From Paraburkholderia sp. FT54 (GTDB lineage: Bacteria; Pseudomonadota; Gammaproteobacteria; Burkholderiales; Burkholderiaceae), in assembly GCF_031585635.1 (NCBI RefSeq), contig NZ_CP134195.1, positions 62,001-126,000 on the forward strand: 64,000 nt of DNA, in the 5' to 3' direction. A program made the position numbers and the translations under genes. Of this stretch, positions 1 to 7,003 are shown piece after piece (the stretch's first letter is position 1; each line of letters begins with the position of its first letter). The notes beneath the pieces are model-generated. The model did no database searches, was not told the DNA's origin, and saw only the letters and a list, made by a program, of their open reading frames with translations.

Positions 1-38
1 ATTCCGTCGTTGTCGTTGCGGCTTCAAGCGAGCGCAGG

Positions 39-1322
39 TTAAGCCTCGGGTTTGTCATCGGAAATCCGGTTGTTATCTGGTGTTACGTGCAGGACTGCGG
101 ATTGGAGGCCGTCAACAATGAGTTGCGGGCCATCTGCCGCGCCAGATTCGATGGCCGCGGCGACGGACAGCCAGCCGTTGCCGTCGCCAAAGTCGCCAAC
201 GATCCGGTCGGGCCTGCGCTGTGCTTCGTCTTTCGCAATGGCGTTCATATGGGCCGCGCGCAGCGCCTTCGCGCATCCATCGATGGGCCGGGTAATCCAT
301 GCGCGCACCAGCGAGCCATAGTCGGACTTGCCCCATACCGCAGCATTGGCAAAGCCGTGTTCAACCTCGGCGGCGAGGCCCCGGACGGGTCGGTGCAGCA
401 GCGCCGCGACTCTGACCGTTTCCGGCAGCCGGAAGAACCCCGCCGCGAGCAGCACGGCAACGCATCCCTCGGTGCTGTCTTCTGGCGGGCCGTCCTCATG
501 CCATGCCGTCGCGACCACCATCAATGGACGCGACTCCCTTGCGTCGAGCCAGGCATCAGCCGCCATCAACGCGTCTGAGGCCGGTGCCGCCTGCACCATG
601 AGCGGCGGCAGGCCCGCGATGCGCAGCGCCTCGGCAATCCGCGCGACGTCCTCCTGCTCCCTGCCTCGGGCGCTCAGTACGCGAACCTGCGGCCACCACA
701 CCCGCTCGTAGCACGTCAGGGCACGCAGGCTCGCCTCTAGCGGCTTAAGCGCATCAACGATCTTGAGAGTTAGCAGCGAAACCGGCTTCGTTACCCGCTC
801 CGCGCTGACGCTTTCTTCGCTATCCTGAGGATTGCTGGTACTTGGTTCATCGACCATCCAGTCCGTGTCCTGAAAGCGGGCATGAGGGATAAGCCCCAGG
901 CCGGTGCGCGGGCTTTGCGCAGCAGGCAGGCGTTTCCCGGAGGCAATTGCGCTGGCAAGTGTCTGCCCGCCAAGCGGCAGACAGTAACCGGCACCGAGCA
1001 CCTGGAGGGGCTTTTGTGCCGTACGTAGCCGCTCCGCCAGCCACCGGCTACGGTGATAATTGCGCCAGTGGGCCCGATACCAGAGCCCCTCATAGCCAGC
1101 GCGCTCGATGCAGAACAGGAGCATGAATACACCGTTAGGAGCGCCGAAAAAACAGAACCAGAACCATGCGCCGCTCGCGGGCTGCCCCTTCGGCCACAGA
1201 AGCATTGCAATGGCGACTCCGAATACGTTGCAGGCGAGCCACAGGCAAAACCACCATGGCCAGAACCGGGGACGGCGCGGATAAGCGCTCGGGCGTCCCG
1301 CTGAAGAAAGGTCGACCGGCAT
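39..1322 (-). CDS. Two-TM membrane protein of the T6SS vgrG/PAAR island, function unknown
   Basis: A 427-residue protein of no recognised family. Two hydrophobic, Trp/Phe-rich segments near residues 20-43 and 51-73 should anchor it in the inner membrane; the remaining ~350 residues look soluble. Its ATG shares a base with the stop of the upstream PAAR gene (TAATG), so the two are probably translationally coupled. Being last in a vgrG-effector-immunity-PAAR array, it is probably a T6SS accessory, adaptor or immunity protein; that role is inferred from context only. Confidence 0.6.
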   Translation of the reverse strand: MPVDLSSAGRPSAYPRRPRFWPWWFCLWLACNVFGVAIAMLLWPKGQPASGAWFWFCFFGAPNGVFMLLFCIERAGYEGLWYRAHWRNYHRSRWLAERLRTAQKPLQVLGAGYCLPLGGQTLASAIASGKRLPAAQSPRTGLGLIPHARFQDTDWMVDEPSTSNPQDSEESVSAERVTKPVSLLTLKIVDALKPLEASLRALTCYERVWWPQVRVLSARGREQEDVARIAEALRIAGLPPLMVQAAPASDALMAADAWLDARESRPLMVVATAWHEDGPPEDSTEGCVAVLLAAGFFRLPETVRVAALLHRPVRGLAAEVEHGFANAAVWGKSDYGSLVRAWITRPIDGCAKALRAAHMNAIAKDEAQRRPDRIVGDFGDGNGWLSVAAAIESGAADGPQLIVDGLQSAVLHVTPDNNRISDDKPEA

Positions 1323-1591
1323 TACTCGATGCTGACGTTCTGAAGTGAGGAGATCAGGCGACAGTCGCAGGCGCAGCGGTAATGGTGCATGGCGACCGCC
1401 TTGCCGTCGCGGTCGGGGAATTTGTCGTAGCCTTCATCGATGACGGTCGGGCCGTGACGCTCGCACATGGCCGCGTCACCCTTGCGGGCGAGCGGGCGGC
1501 CCATGAACTCCGTCCACGGCGAGCCGCCTGTGACTTCACCGCCGTTTTCGAGTTTGTCGCCTTTGCGGATGGGAGATTTCATAGTTAGCAA
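1322..1591 (-). CDS. PAAR-domain protein (T6SS spike tip)
   Basis: An 89-residue PAAR-type protein. The N-terminus carries the usual pattern: SPIRKGD, then a Gly-rich stretch, then GRPLARKGDAAMCERHGP. PAAR proteins are small metal-binding cones that sharpen the VgrG trimer and often help load effectors. The gene lies at the distal end of a minus-strand array headed by vgrG and is stop/start coupled to the membrane-protein gene after it. Its first ~48 residues are closely repeated in the chimeric gene just upstream. Confidence 0.85.
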   Translation of the reverse strand: MLTMKSPIRKGDKLENGGEVTGGSPWTEFMGRPLARKGDAAMCERHGPTVIDEGYDKFPDRDGKAVAMHHYRCACDCRLISSLQNVSIE

Positions 1592-1675
1592 ATGGTCATG
1601 CGGTAGATACTGGGCTTACGGCAAGCCGCGTGTCACTGCCGTGTTCGAGTTTCTCACCAATTCGAATGGCAGCCT

Positions 1676-2299
1676 TTAGCTGGCACCGAAATTGGTAAGG
1701 CCATTCTCACACTGCTGCCTTGAAAAGGGTGGCTCGGACAGCGGATCAAAAGATTTAATTTCCATAGTTTTTATATCAACGATATCAAAACCGAATCGAT
1801 TGGAAACAAATATCAAATTTTGATTAAAACCAATCGCGGCATCATATATCCCGCCGCCATATGTTCTCCTCATAATCAGGCGAAGTTTCGGCTTTAGAGT
1901 ATAAATGGATAGGAATTCGGCCTGAGGACTCCGAAGATCCACTCTGTTCGGAACCCCATAAACAACGAGCAATCTACCAGCCAAATCAAATACCCCTCCC
2001 GCAACATCGTGATTGATCTTAGCCACGCCTATGTTTTTACCGGCGCGCCCCACAAATATTTCACCACGACCGATGACCTTAGCCGAATAAGCTCCGTCAC
2101 ATGAATTAACAACCTGTGCGTGAGCGCTGGCCAAGGAAATCGCGAATAAGATGAGAGTCGGGCCGTGTCGCACGCAGAGTGCCGCGTCGCCCTTTCGGGC
2201 GAGCGGCCTGCCCATCAAGTTGGTCCACGGCGAGCAGCTCGTCACTTCGCCGCCATGTTCGAGCTCATCTCCTTTGCGGATCGGTGATTTTGTATTCAT
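1676..2299 (-). CDS. Chimera: truncated PAAR N-terminus fused to an exported-protein body
   Basis: A 207-codon frame made of two unrelated parts. Residues 1-48 nearly duplicate the neighbouring PAAR protein (SPIRKGDELEHGGEV, GRPLARKGDAALCVRHGPT). Immediately after RHGPT comes LILFAISLASAHAQ, which is the hydrophobic core and cleavage region of a signal peptide, followed by ~140 residues of beta-rich sequence of unknown family. The downstream part is AT-rich like the other immunity-type genes here. The likely history is recombination that fused a PAAR start, in frame, to an exported immunity gene. Whether the product is made, or exported, is open. Confidence 0.55.
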   Translation of the reverse strand: MNTKSPIRKGDELEHGGEVTSCSPWTNLMGRPLARKGDAALCVRHGPTLILFAISLASAHAQVVNSCDGAYSAKVIGRGEIFVGRAGKNIGVAKINHDVAGGVFDLAGRLLVVYGVPNRVDLRSPQAEFLSIYTLKPKLRLIMRRTYGGGIYDAAIGFNQNLIFVSNRFGFDIVDIKTMEIKSFDPLSEPPFSRQQCENGLTNFGAS

Positions 2300-2324
2300 G
2301 TTGTAGTTGAAATTAATTTTCTTA

Positions 2325-2789
2325 TCATCTAGCGATTGACAACCTGGTTACGCATATTTTAGGGATATTTTGGTCCCAATAAGTACTAACCAAGTAGCGC
2401 CTCTTCTTATATACCCGGAGGTTAACAAATCCATCACCACATGAGGGGGATCTCTCTACAAACTCATTAGACGATGGAGAAAATGTAAAAACCCTGTCAA
2501 CCTCATACGTCCCCATCCCATCGTCTATATGCGACACCAAAAAACCAAGGCGCCCGCTAAAATCATAACTGCCGATTTCGATGCGCGGGGTTTTTTCAGT
2601 GTCGAGGCTCACCCCATCCTGCTTAATCCCATTCTTTCCGGATAACCTCCACACTAAATTGGAGCCCTTAACTTCTACCACAGCCGCAACCCCGGGAGAT
2701 GGAGTAAAAGTTTTTGAAATATCGGCGGCACACGTCGAAAACGAAATCGCGGGCATCGCCACAGCCATCAAAACCCTGATGATTCTCAT
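2325..2789 (-). CDS. Small exported protein, probable T6SS immunity/lysozyme-inhibitor type
   Basis: A 154-residue protein with a clear N-terminal signal peptide (MRIIRVLMAVAMPAISFSTCA). The central stretch, a Tyr-Asp-Phe followed by a hydrophobic strand and an aromatic strand, faintly resembles the XAC2610/PliI-like periplasmic inhibitor fold, but that is weak. The gene is AT-rich relative to the window and lies among several exported-protein genes downstream of a peptidoglycan-hydrolase effector. A periplasmic immunity function against cell-wall effectors is the natural reading; the cognate effector is unknown. Confidence 0.55.
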   Translation of the reverse strand: MRIIRVLMAVAMPAISFSTCAADISKTFTPSPGVAAVVEVKGSNLVWRLSGKNGIKQDGVSLDTEKTPRIEIGSYDFSGRLGFLVSHIDDGMGTYEVDRVFTFSPSSNEFVERSPSCGDGFVNLRVYKKRRYLVSTYWDQNIPKICVTRLSIAR

Positions 2790-2800
2790 AGGTCACTCCG

Positions 2801-2873
2801 GATGCCGTGCAACTGGTTGTGTGCATGCATTCCCGGCAGCAGCGTGTAGAACTGTTGTCTCGCGGGAATCATG
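2801..2873 (-). pseudogene. 73-bp relic of a second copy of the T6SS effector gene
   Basis: This intergenic stretch aligns without gaps to positions 6293-6365 inside the large effector gene, with about 10 mismatches by eye. Translated on the minus strand it gives IPARQQFYTLLPG, against IPAGQQFYALPPG in the effector. No frame of useful length surrounds it. It looks like the residue of a duplicated effector gene that was lost, leaving its immunity-type neighbours behind. Confidence 0.7.
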
Positions 2874-2931
2874 CCGGCACTCTCAGATTAGTCGACTTAT
2901 ACTTCAAAGCGACAAACAGCACGCAATTCAG

Positions 2932-3531
2932 TTATAGAAATTGAAACGAAGAAAATAGATCCATAAACATCTTATTTTTCATTTTTTCCATTCCGCTCAA
3001 TTGATTCCCTGAGTACAAGAAAAAAGAAATCGAGCGCACACTATTACCAGCAACAAAAACCATTTCCTTTAACTGCCTCAATTTTTTCATATTTGCCGTC
3101 GCCTTTATAGCGGAATAATTTAGGACATACAAACCTCCGCCCGGCAATACAATATGCTTCTTCGATACCAAATGGAATATGCCGTGTTGCTGCGCCCCAT
3201 CCCCCGACTCAATTTTGGCAAGGTTTTCCAACAACGAAATGTTTTTAACAGTTAGAGAGAAATCCGTCATAGCACGCCAATCTTCGGGTGCCGCAGGAAT
3301 ATGTCCCACTGGCTTCGTTTGCATATCGCCCGTGTACTTGAATGCCATATAACACTCGTCCTTACCGGTAGTTATAGCATTATCTACTTCCACATATTCG
3401 AGGTGTCTCGGAACGAGAAACGATAGATGACAGTCATCCCTCAATATTTTATTTGACTCCTTGCCATTCGTCGGCCCCGCCCATGTCACAAAGTATAAAA
3501 TACTCAACACAAACAAAGTAATTCGTTTCAT
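2932..3531 (-). CDS. Exported protein of unknown function in the T6SS immunity array
   Basis: A 199-residue protein starting with a signal peptide (MKRITLFVLSILYFVTWA). The mature part has no motif I recognise; it contains two Cys near residues 33 and 58 and ends in a Lys/Met-rich helix. The DNA is strikingly AT-rich for this genome, which suggests recent acquisition. Position between other exported-protein genes behind a lytic effector makes an immunity role plausible but unproven. Confidence 0.55.
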   Translation of the reverse strand: MKRITLFVLSILYFVTWAGPTNGKESNKILRDDCHLSFLVPRHLEYVEVDNAITTGKDECYMAFKYTGDMQTKPVGHIPAAPEDWRAMTDFSLTVKNISLLENLAKIESGDGAQQHGIFHLVSKKHIVLPGGGLYVLNYSAIKATANMKKLRQLKEMVFVAGNSVRSISFFLYSGNQLSGMEKMKNKMFMDLFSSFQFL

Positions 3532-3581
3532 TATTCCTCACACGACAGGTTTATAATCTGGATTTGCCACCACTTCATCGT

Positions 3582-3809
3582 TCAGTTCATAGAGAGCATT
3601 TCTGAACCCTTGCCCCCTCCAATCCGCCGCCAAGCCAGCTTTTTTGTGAGTTCCACTGCGGTTTTCGGTAATTGGAAACTGTCGCTATCAATGACACGGA
3701 CAACCTTCGGCCGAAGGGAGGTTACATACCACGCCCCAGAGTCCAAGCAATTCTCTGGCTCTGTCGCGATAACTTCAGGACTATCAACGCGCGCAGGAAT
3801 TTTCGCCAT
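3582..3809 (-). CDS. Short unknown ORF in the T6SS immunity array, possible gene fragment
   Basis: A 75-residue frame from the ATG at 3809 with no signal peptide and no recognised domain. It sits between two exported-protein genes, all of which are secreted in this array, so the missing export signal suggests a C-terminal remnant of a broken gene rather than an intact one. Nothing readable joins it in frame to the gene upstream. Confidence 0.3.
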   Translation of the reverse strand: MAKIPARVDSPEVIATEPENCLDSGAWYVTSLRPKVVRVIDSDSFQLPKTAVELTKKLAWRRIGGGKGSEMLSMN

Positions 3810-3863
3810 CAATGCACGATGTTTCGCGGGATAACTCTCTTTATAGCATTCATAGCTACCGCA

Positions 3864-4508
3864 TCACCTTCGCGCATCGGCATATTTTTTTTCAAGCTTC
3901 TTTCGAATTGACTTGGCATCTTTATATAATGCGTGCGTAGAACGACCATCGCGGAAACTACATTCACATTGATCCAAGAACGGTGCACTGGCATCACTCT
4001 GCAGTCCCGCAAAGACGGCTCCTTTTTGGGCGCTCCCCGTTAGCTTATAGACATAACCATCGTAGTAGTCACCGCCATAATCGTAATGATTAAGGGGCGT
4101 CCTAACCAAAATGACAACATTTTTATTTTTCTGATCATGATCTGCATTCGCAAAAAATACAGCGGCAATTTCCGGCACACCGTCATCCTTCGCGTAGCGA
4201 TCGAATGTTTGATCGTGCCAAATATGGTTTCCGTCAACGAACAAGAGATGCGCATCCAACATATACGGCCTATTGTTTTTGGTATATCCAGGCTCATCAG
4301 ACGTATTCGTTACAAAGTAGATATACACATTTTGCATCGCTGGCCCTGCGTCAATAATCGGCGGCTGCAGTTTATGGCTCGCGTCGGTGCGAGCGTTCAC
4401 TGCGATCTGAACTGTTTCAGGAATATCAGCTGCATAAGTCCGTAGCGTAAAGAACAGAAAAATAAATGTCAAAAAGAAGTGAGGCGAAAAAATTCGTCGA
4501 TTATGCAT
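3864..4508 (-). CDS. Exported protein, best candidate for the effector's cognate immunity protein
   Basis: A 214-residue protein if started at the ATG at 4508, which places a signal peptide (HFFLTFIFLFFTLRTYA) at the N-terminus; a longer frame upstream lacks that feature. The mature part has an Asp/Tyr-rich middle (DADHDQKN-like, HYDYGGDYYDGYVY) and a Lys-rich C-terminal helix. It is the first gene after the large peptidoglycan-hydrolase effector, 110 bp downstream on the same strand, the usual place for a cognate periplasmic immunity protein. The family is not recognised. Confidence 0.6.
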   Translation of the reverse strand: MHNRRIFSPHFFLTFIFLFFTLRTYAADIPETVQIAVNARTDASHKLQPPIIDAGPAMQNVYIYFVTNTSDEPGYTKNNRPYMLDAHLLFVDGNHIWHDQTFDRYAKDDGVPEIAAVFFANADHDQKNKNVVILVRTPLNHYDYGGDYYDGYVYKLTGSAQKGAVFAGLQSDASAPFLDQCECSFRDGRSTHALYKDAKSIRKKLEKKYADARR

Positions 4509-4618
4509 AATTGCCAAGCCTCTATTAGTTTTTTCTAAAATATGCCTCGACGAGCGAGCAGGCGTAGTGAAATTTATCCAAAAACGCCGCCATTTTTGTG
4601 GGAAACAATAAATCACGA

Positions 4619-6997
4619 TTAATCCTCCTTCTGACGTTCTAGCGTATTATCTGTCACAATATTTGGTGTATCGCCAAGGATGAAATAGATGTAGCGAAAG
4701 AACTGCTGACGCGCCGGCAAGCCACCCGCCCCACCGACAAGAAGAAAACATGCCCGAACGTCAGTATCAGCGGAACCATGGTCAGCCTTTCTATTAATGC
4801 GAGTCTTAGCCCAGAAATAACCTGCTGAGTCCGCCGCGGTTTCAGCATCGGACTGCAATAACGTGGGGTTTGGATCTGTCGTAAAATCTTTTGCGCGATA
4901 TTCCCCATATTCGTTGTAGCCATTTCGCCATGTAAGATGAATTAGACCTCGACCACAGAAGCGAGCGCCGTCACCCGGCTGAACGTTTCCACCAGCTACA
5001 GCTTTATTGTGAACTTCCCCGGGGCGCTGAGCTATGTAAGTAGCGCGATCACGATTCTTTAAAAAGCCAAGTCCCGCAAGCCATGCATGTTTGTGATCGA
5101 AATCGTAGGCCGCATCAGTTTCCGTATAGTTCTCGTACATTTTTCTGAAATAATCTGCGTTCCCATTTTCTCTCGTTGAGCATAAGGCTCCGGTCTCCTT
5201 AAAGACCTGCCCAAGAAAATGAGCCTTCCGGAGGCTACCGCTAAATCCATATTTGCAAAACGTATGATTGAGTGCCGGCCACATACCCTGAGGTGATTGC
5301 CCCCTGGCATCGTCGTTTCCTTCGGCAAATCGTTTTTTGCTCTCAATCCACGATATGTGACCGCCAGCATCTGATATCGATTTACGAGGTAGCAGTTGAA
5401 TTTGTTCCTGCAGGCTGAGCCACCCGGATTTCCTGAAATGCCGGATAAACGCGAGCGGATGAAAGAACCAGAGTTTTGTCCCGGCAGGCAATCCGGTCAC
5501 ATCCCAGAACTGGATTTCCTTGAGGTAAATAAGGAACTTGTTGTAGCCCTCCTCGTTTCCGTGATAGAAGCCGCCCTCGTTGAGCAGCTTCGCGTAGCGT
5601 GTCTCGTTGTTCGTACTGTCCCATTCGCTCGGAGCGTTGCAGATAAATCCACGCAACGCCTGGCGTACGCCATCGTCGCCCTTAACGTAGCGCGAAAGCG
5701 CGTCCGCCTTCTGCACTTCAGTCGTTGCCGCCGAGACCGTAGGCTGTTCGCTGGCCGCAGCGTCCCTGACGATTTTCTTTAGCGCGTCGATATCGCACAG
5801 CCCGTCACTGCCGAAAGGCGTATTACCGTCTCCGAGCTTCTGCCAGCCCATGAACGACGGGAAATCGGCGTCGGACAACTTCTTGATCGCCCGGGCACTG
5901 ATATCGATATAACCGAACCGGCCCGTCGCGTAAGGAACGCGTGCCCACGTAACGCGCTGGCCGGGGATATTCGTCGGATGAGGATTGCCAGGCAATGCCC
6001 CGTCGGCTGAAGGCGGTGAATTGGCCGGCTGATCCGTTAGCGTGGCCGGCGAAAGGATACGTCCGAAGCGCAGCATCTCGTACCCATCGCTCGGACAGGT
6101 GCTGTAGAGCGCCGTCGCACGCTTGTAAAGGTCGTATTCGTAATCGGGCTCGGATACCGACTGATCCGTCAGCGGCGTGCGCGAGCCGTCCGCCGCGACG
6201 CTCCAGACGTTGGTGTACTTCGTTCCCTTGCTGAAGTACGTCTCGACAACGAGCGGCAGCGCGTTCGTATCCGTGTGGCCCGACTCGAACTCGATGCCGC
6301 GCAACTTATTGTGTGCATCCGTTCCCGGCGGCAGCGCGTAGAACTGTTGCCCCGCAGGAATCATGTAGTACGTATGCCCCCAGCAGTCCGTCGTCGTCGG
6401 CGTGTCAGGTGCCGCATTGCCAAGCTGCGTATGGCTGAAGAACGTATCGAAATCGCCCGGTGTCATGAAGACTTCGCAGTGCAGATACACGACGCCTTGG
6501 TAGCGCCCGAGATAACCGACGATATCCTTGCGCTGTACCTTATGGACGCCTCCCGCAGCCGCAGGCGTAACCTGTCCCTGTGGGGCTTCGCCGGAAGGCT
6601 TGCACAGGAAATCCGGCAGCCCCGTCGCGCCGTACCCGAACGTGTGATATTCGGCGAGCGGCAGCAGGTGCATATAGAGCGAATAGAACGTCAGCTTGCG
6701 GCCATCTCCAGTTTCGGTCGAGTGTCTGAGCAGGACGAAGCCCGCGTTGCTGTTGTCGGAGTCGATCGCGTGCTGACAGACCCGGTACGCGACGACGTCG
6801 CCGTCTGCGATGGCATAAACCGCGCCGTGCGTGTCAGGCGCCAGATGGACGCCACAATGCCAGCGCCGGTCGAACGCAACCGGATAGATACCGTGTGCGA
6901 GTTCGAACTTGTCGACGGCGTCCATCATGGGATCAGGCTTCGAGGCATCGCTCGAAGTCAGGCCCGATGCGGGCAGAAAGGGGGGGCTGATAATCAT
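4619..6997 (-). CDS. T6SS candidate effector: M23-like N-terminus plus GH19-type lysozyme C-terminus
   Basis: A 792-residue protein starting 6 bp after vgrG, so co-expressed with it. The N-terminal region resembles M23/LytM peptidases: H47-CGV-H51, then GAVYAIADGDVVAYR, SLYMH110 and YLH173CEV. The first His of the usual HxH pair is Tyr171, so metallopeptidase activity is uncertain. Residues ~578-750 look like a GH19 chitinase/lysozyme domain, with AHFLGQVFKETG (candidate catalytic Glu601) and DGARFCGRGLIHLTW at 676-690. The two lytic-type domains recall dual amidase/lysozyme T6SS effectors such as TseP; the target is inferred to be peptidoglycan in the periplasm of competitors. No signal peptide is seen, as expected for VgrG delivery. 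Confidence 0.8.
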   Translation of the reverse strand: MIISPPFLPASGLTSSDASKPDPMMDAVDKFELAHGIYPVAFDRRWHCGVHLAPDTHGAVYAIADGDVVAYRVCQHAIDSDNSNAGFVLLRHSTETGDGRKLTFYSLYMHLLPLAEYHTFGYGATGLPDFLCKPSGEAPQGQVTPAAAGGVHKVQRKDIVGYLGRYQGVVYLHCEVFMTPGDFDTFFSHTQLGNAAPDTPTTTDCWGHTYYMIPAGQQFYALPPGTDAHNKLRGIEFESGHTDTNALPLVVETYFSKGTKYTNVWSVAADGSRTPLTDQSVSEPDYEYDLYKRATALYSTCPSDGYEMLRFGRILSPATLTDQPANSPPSADGALPGNPHPTNIPGQRVTWARVPYATGRFGYIDISARAIKKLSDADFPSFMGWQKLGDGNTPFGSDGLCDIDALKKIVRDAAASEQPTVSAATTEVQKADALSRYVKGDDGVRQALRGFICNAPSEWDSTNNETRYAKLLNEGGFYHGNEEGYNKFLIYLKEIQFWDVTGLPAGTKLWFFHPLAFIRHFRKSGWLSLQEQIQLLPRKSISDAGGHISWIESKKRFAEGNDDARGQSPQGMWPALNHTFCKYGFSGSLRKAHFLGQVFKETGALCSTRENGNADYFRKMYENYTETDAAYDFDHKHAWLAGLGFLKNRDRATYIAQRPGEVHNKAVAGGNVQPGDGARFCGRGLIHLTWRNGYNEYGEYRAKDFTTDPNPTLLQSDAETAADSAGYFWAKTRINRKADHGSADTDVRACFLLVGGAGGLPARQQFFRYIYFILGDTPNIVTDNTLERQKED

Positions 6998-7003
6998 GGC
7001 GGT

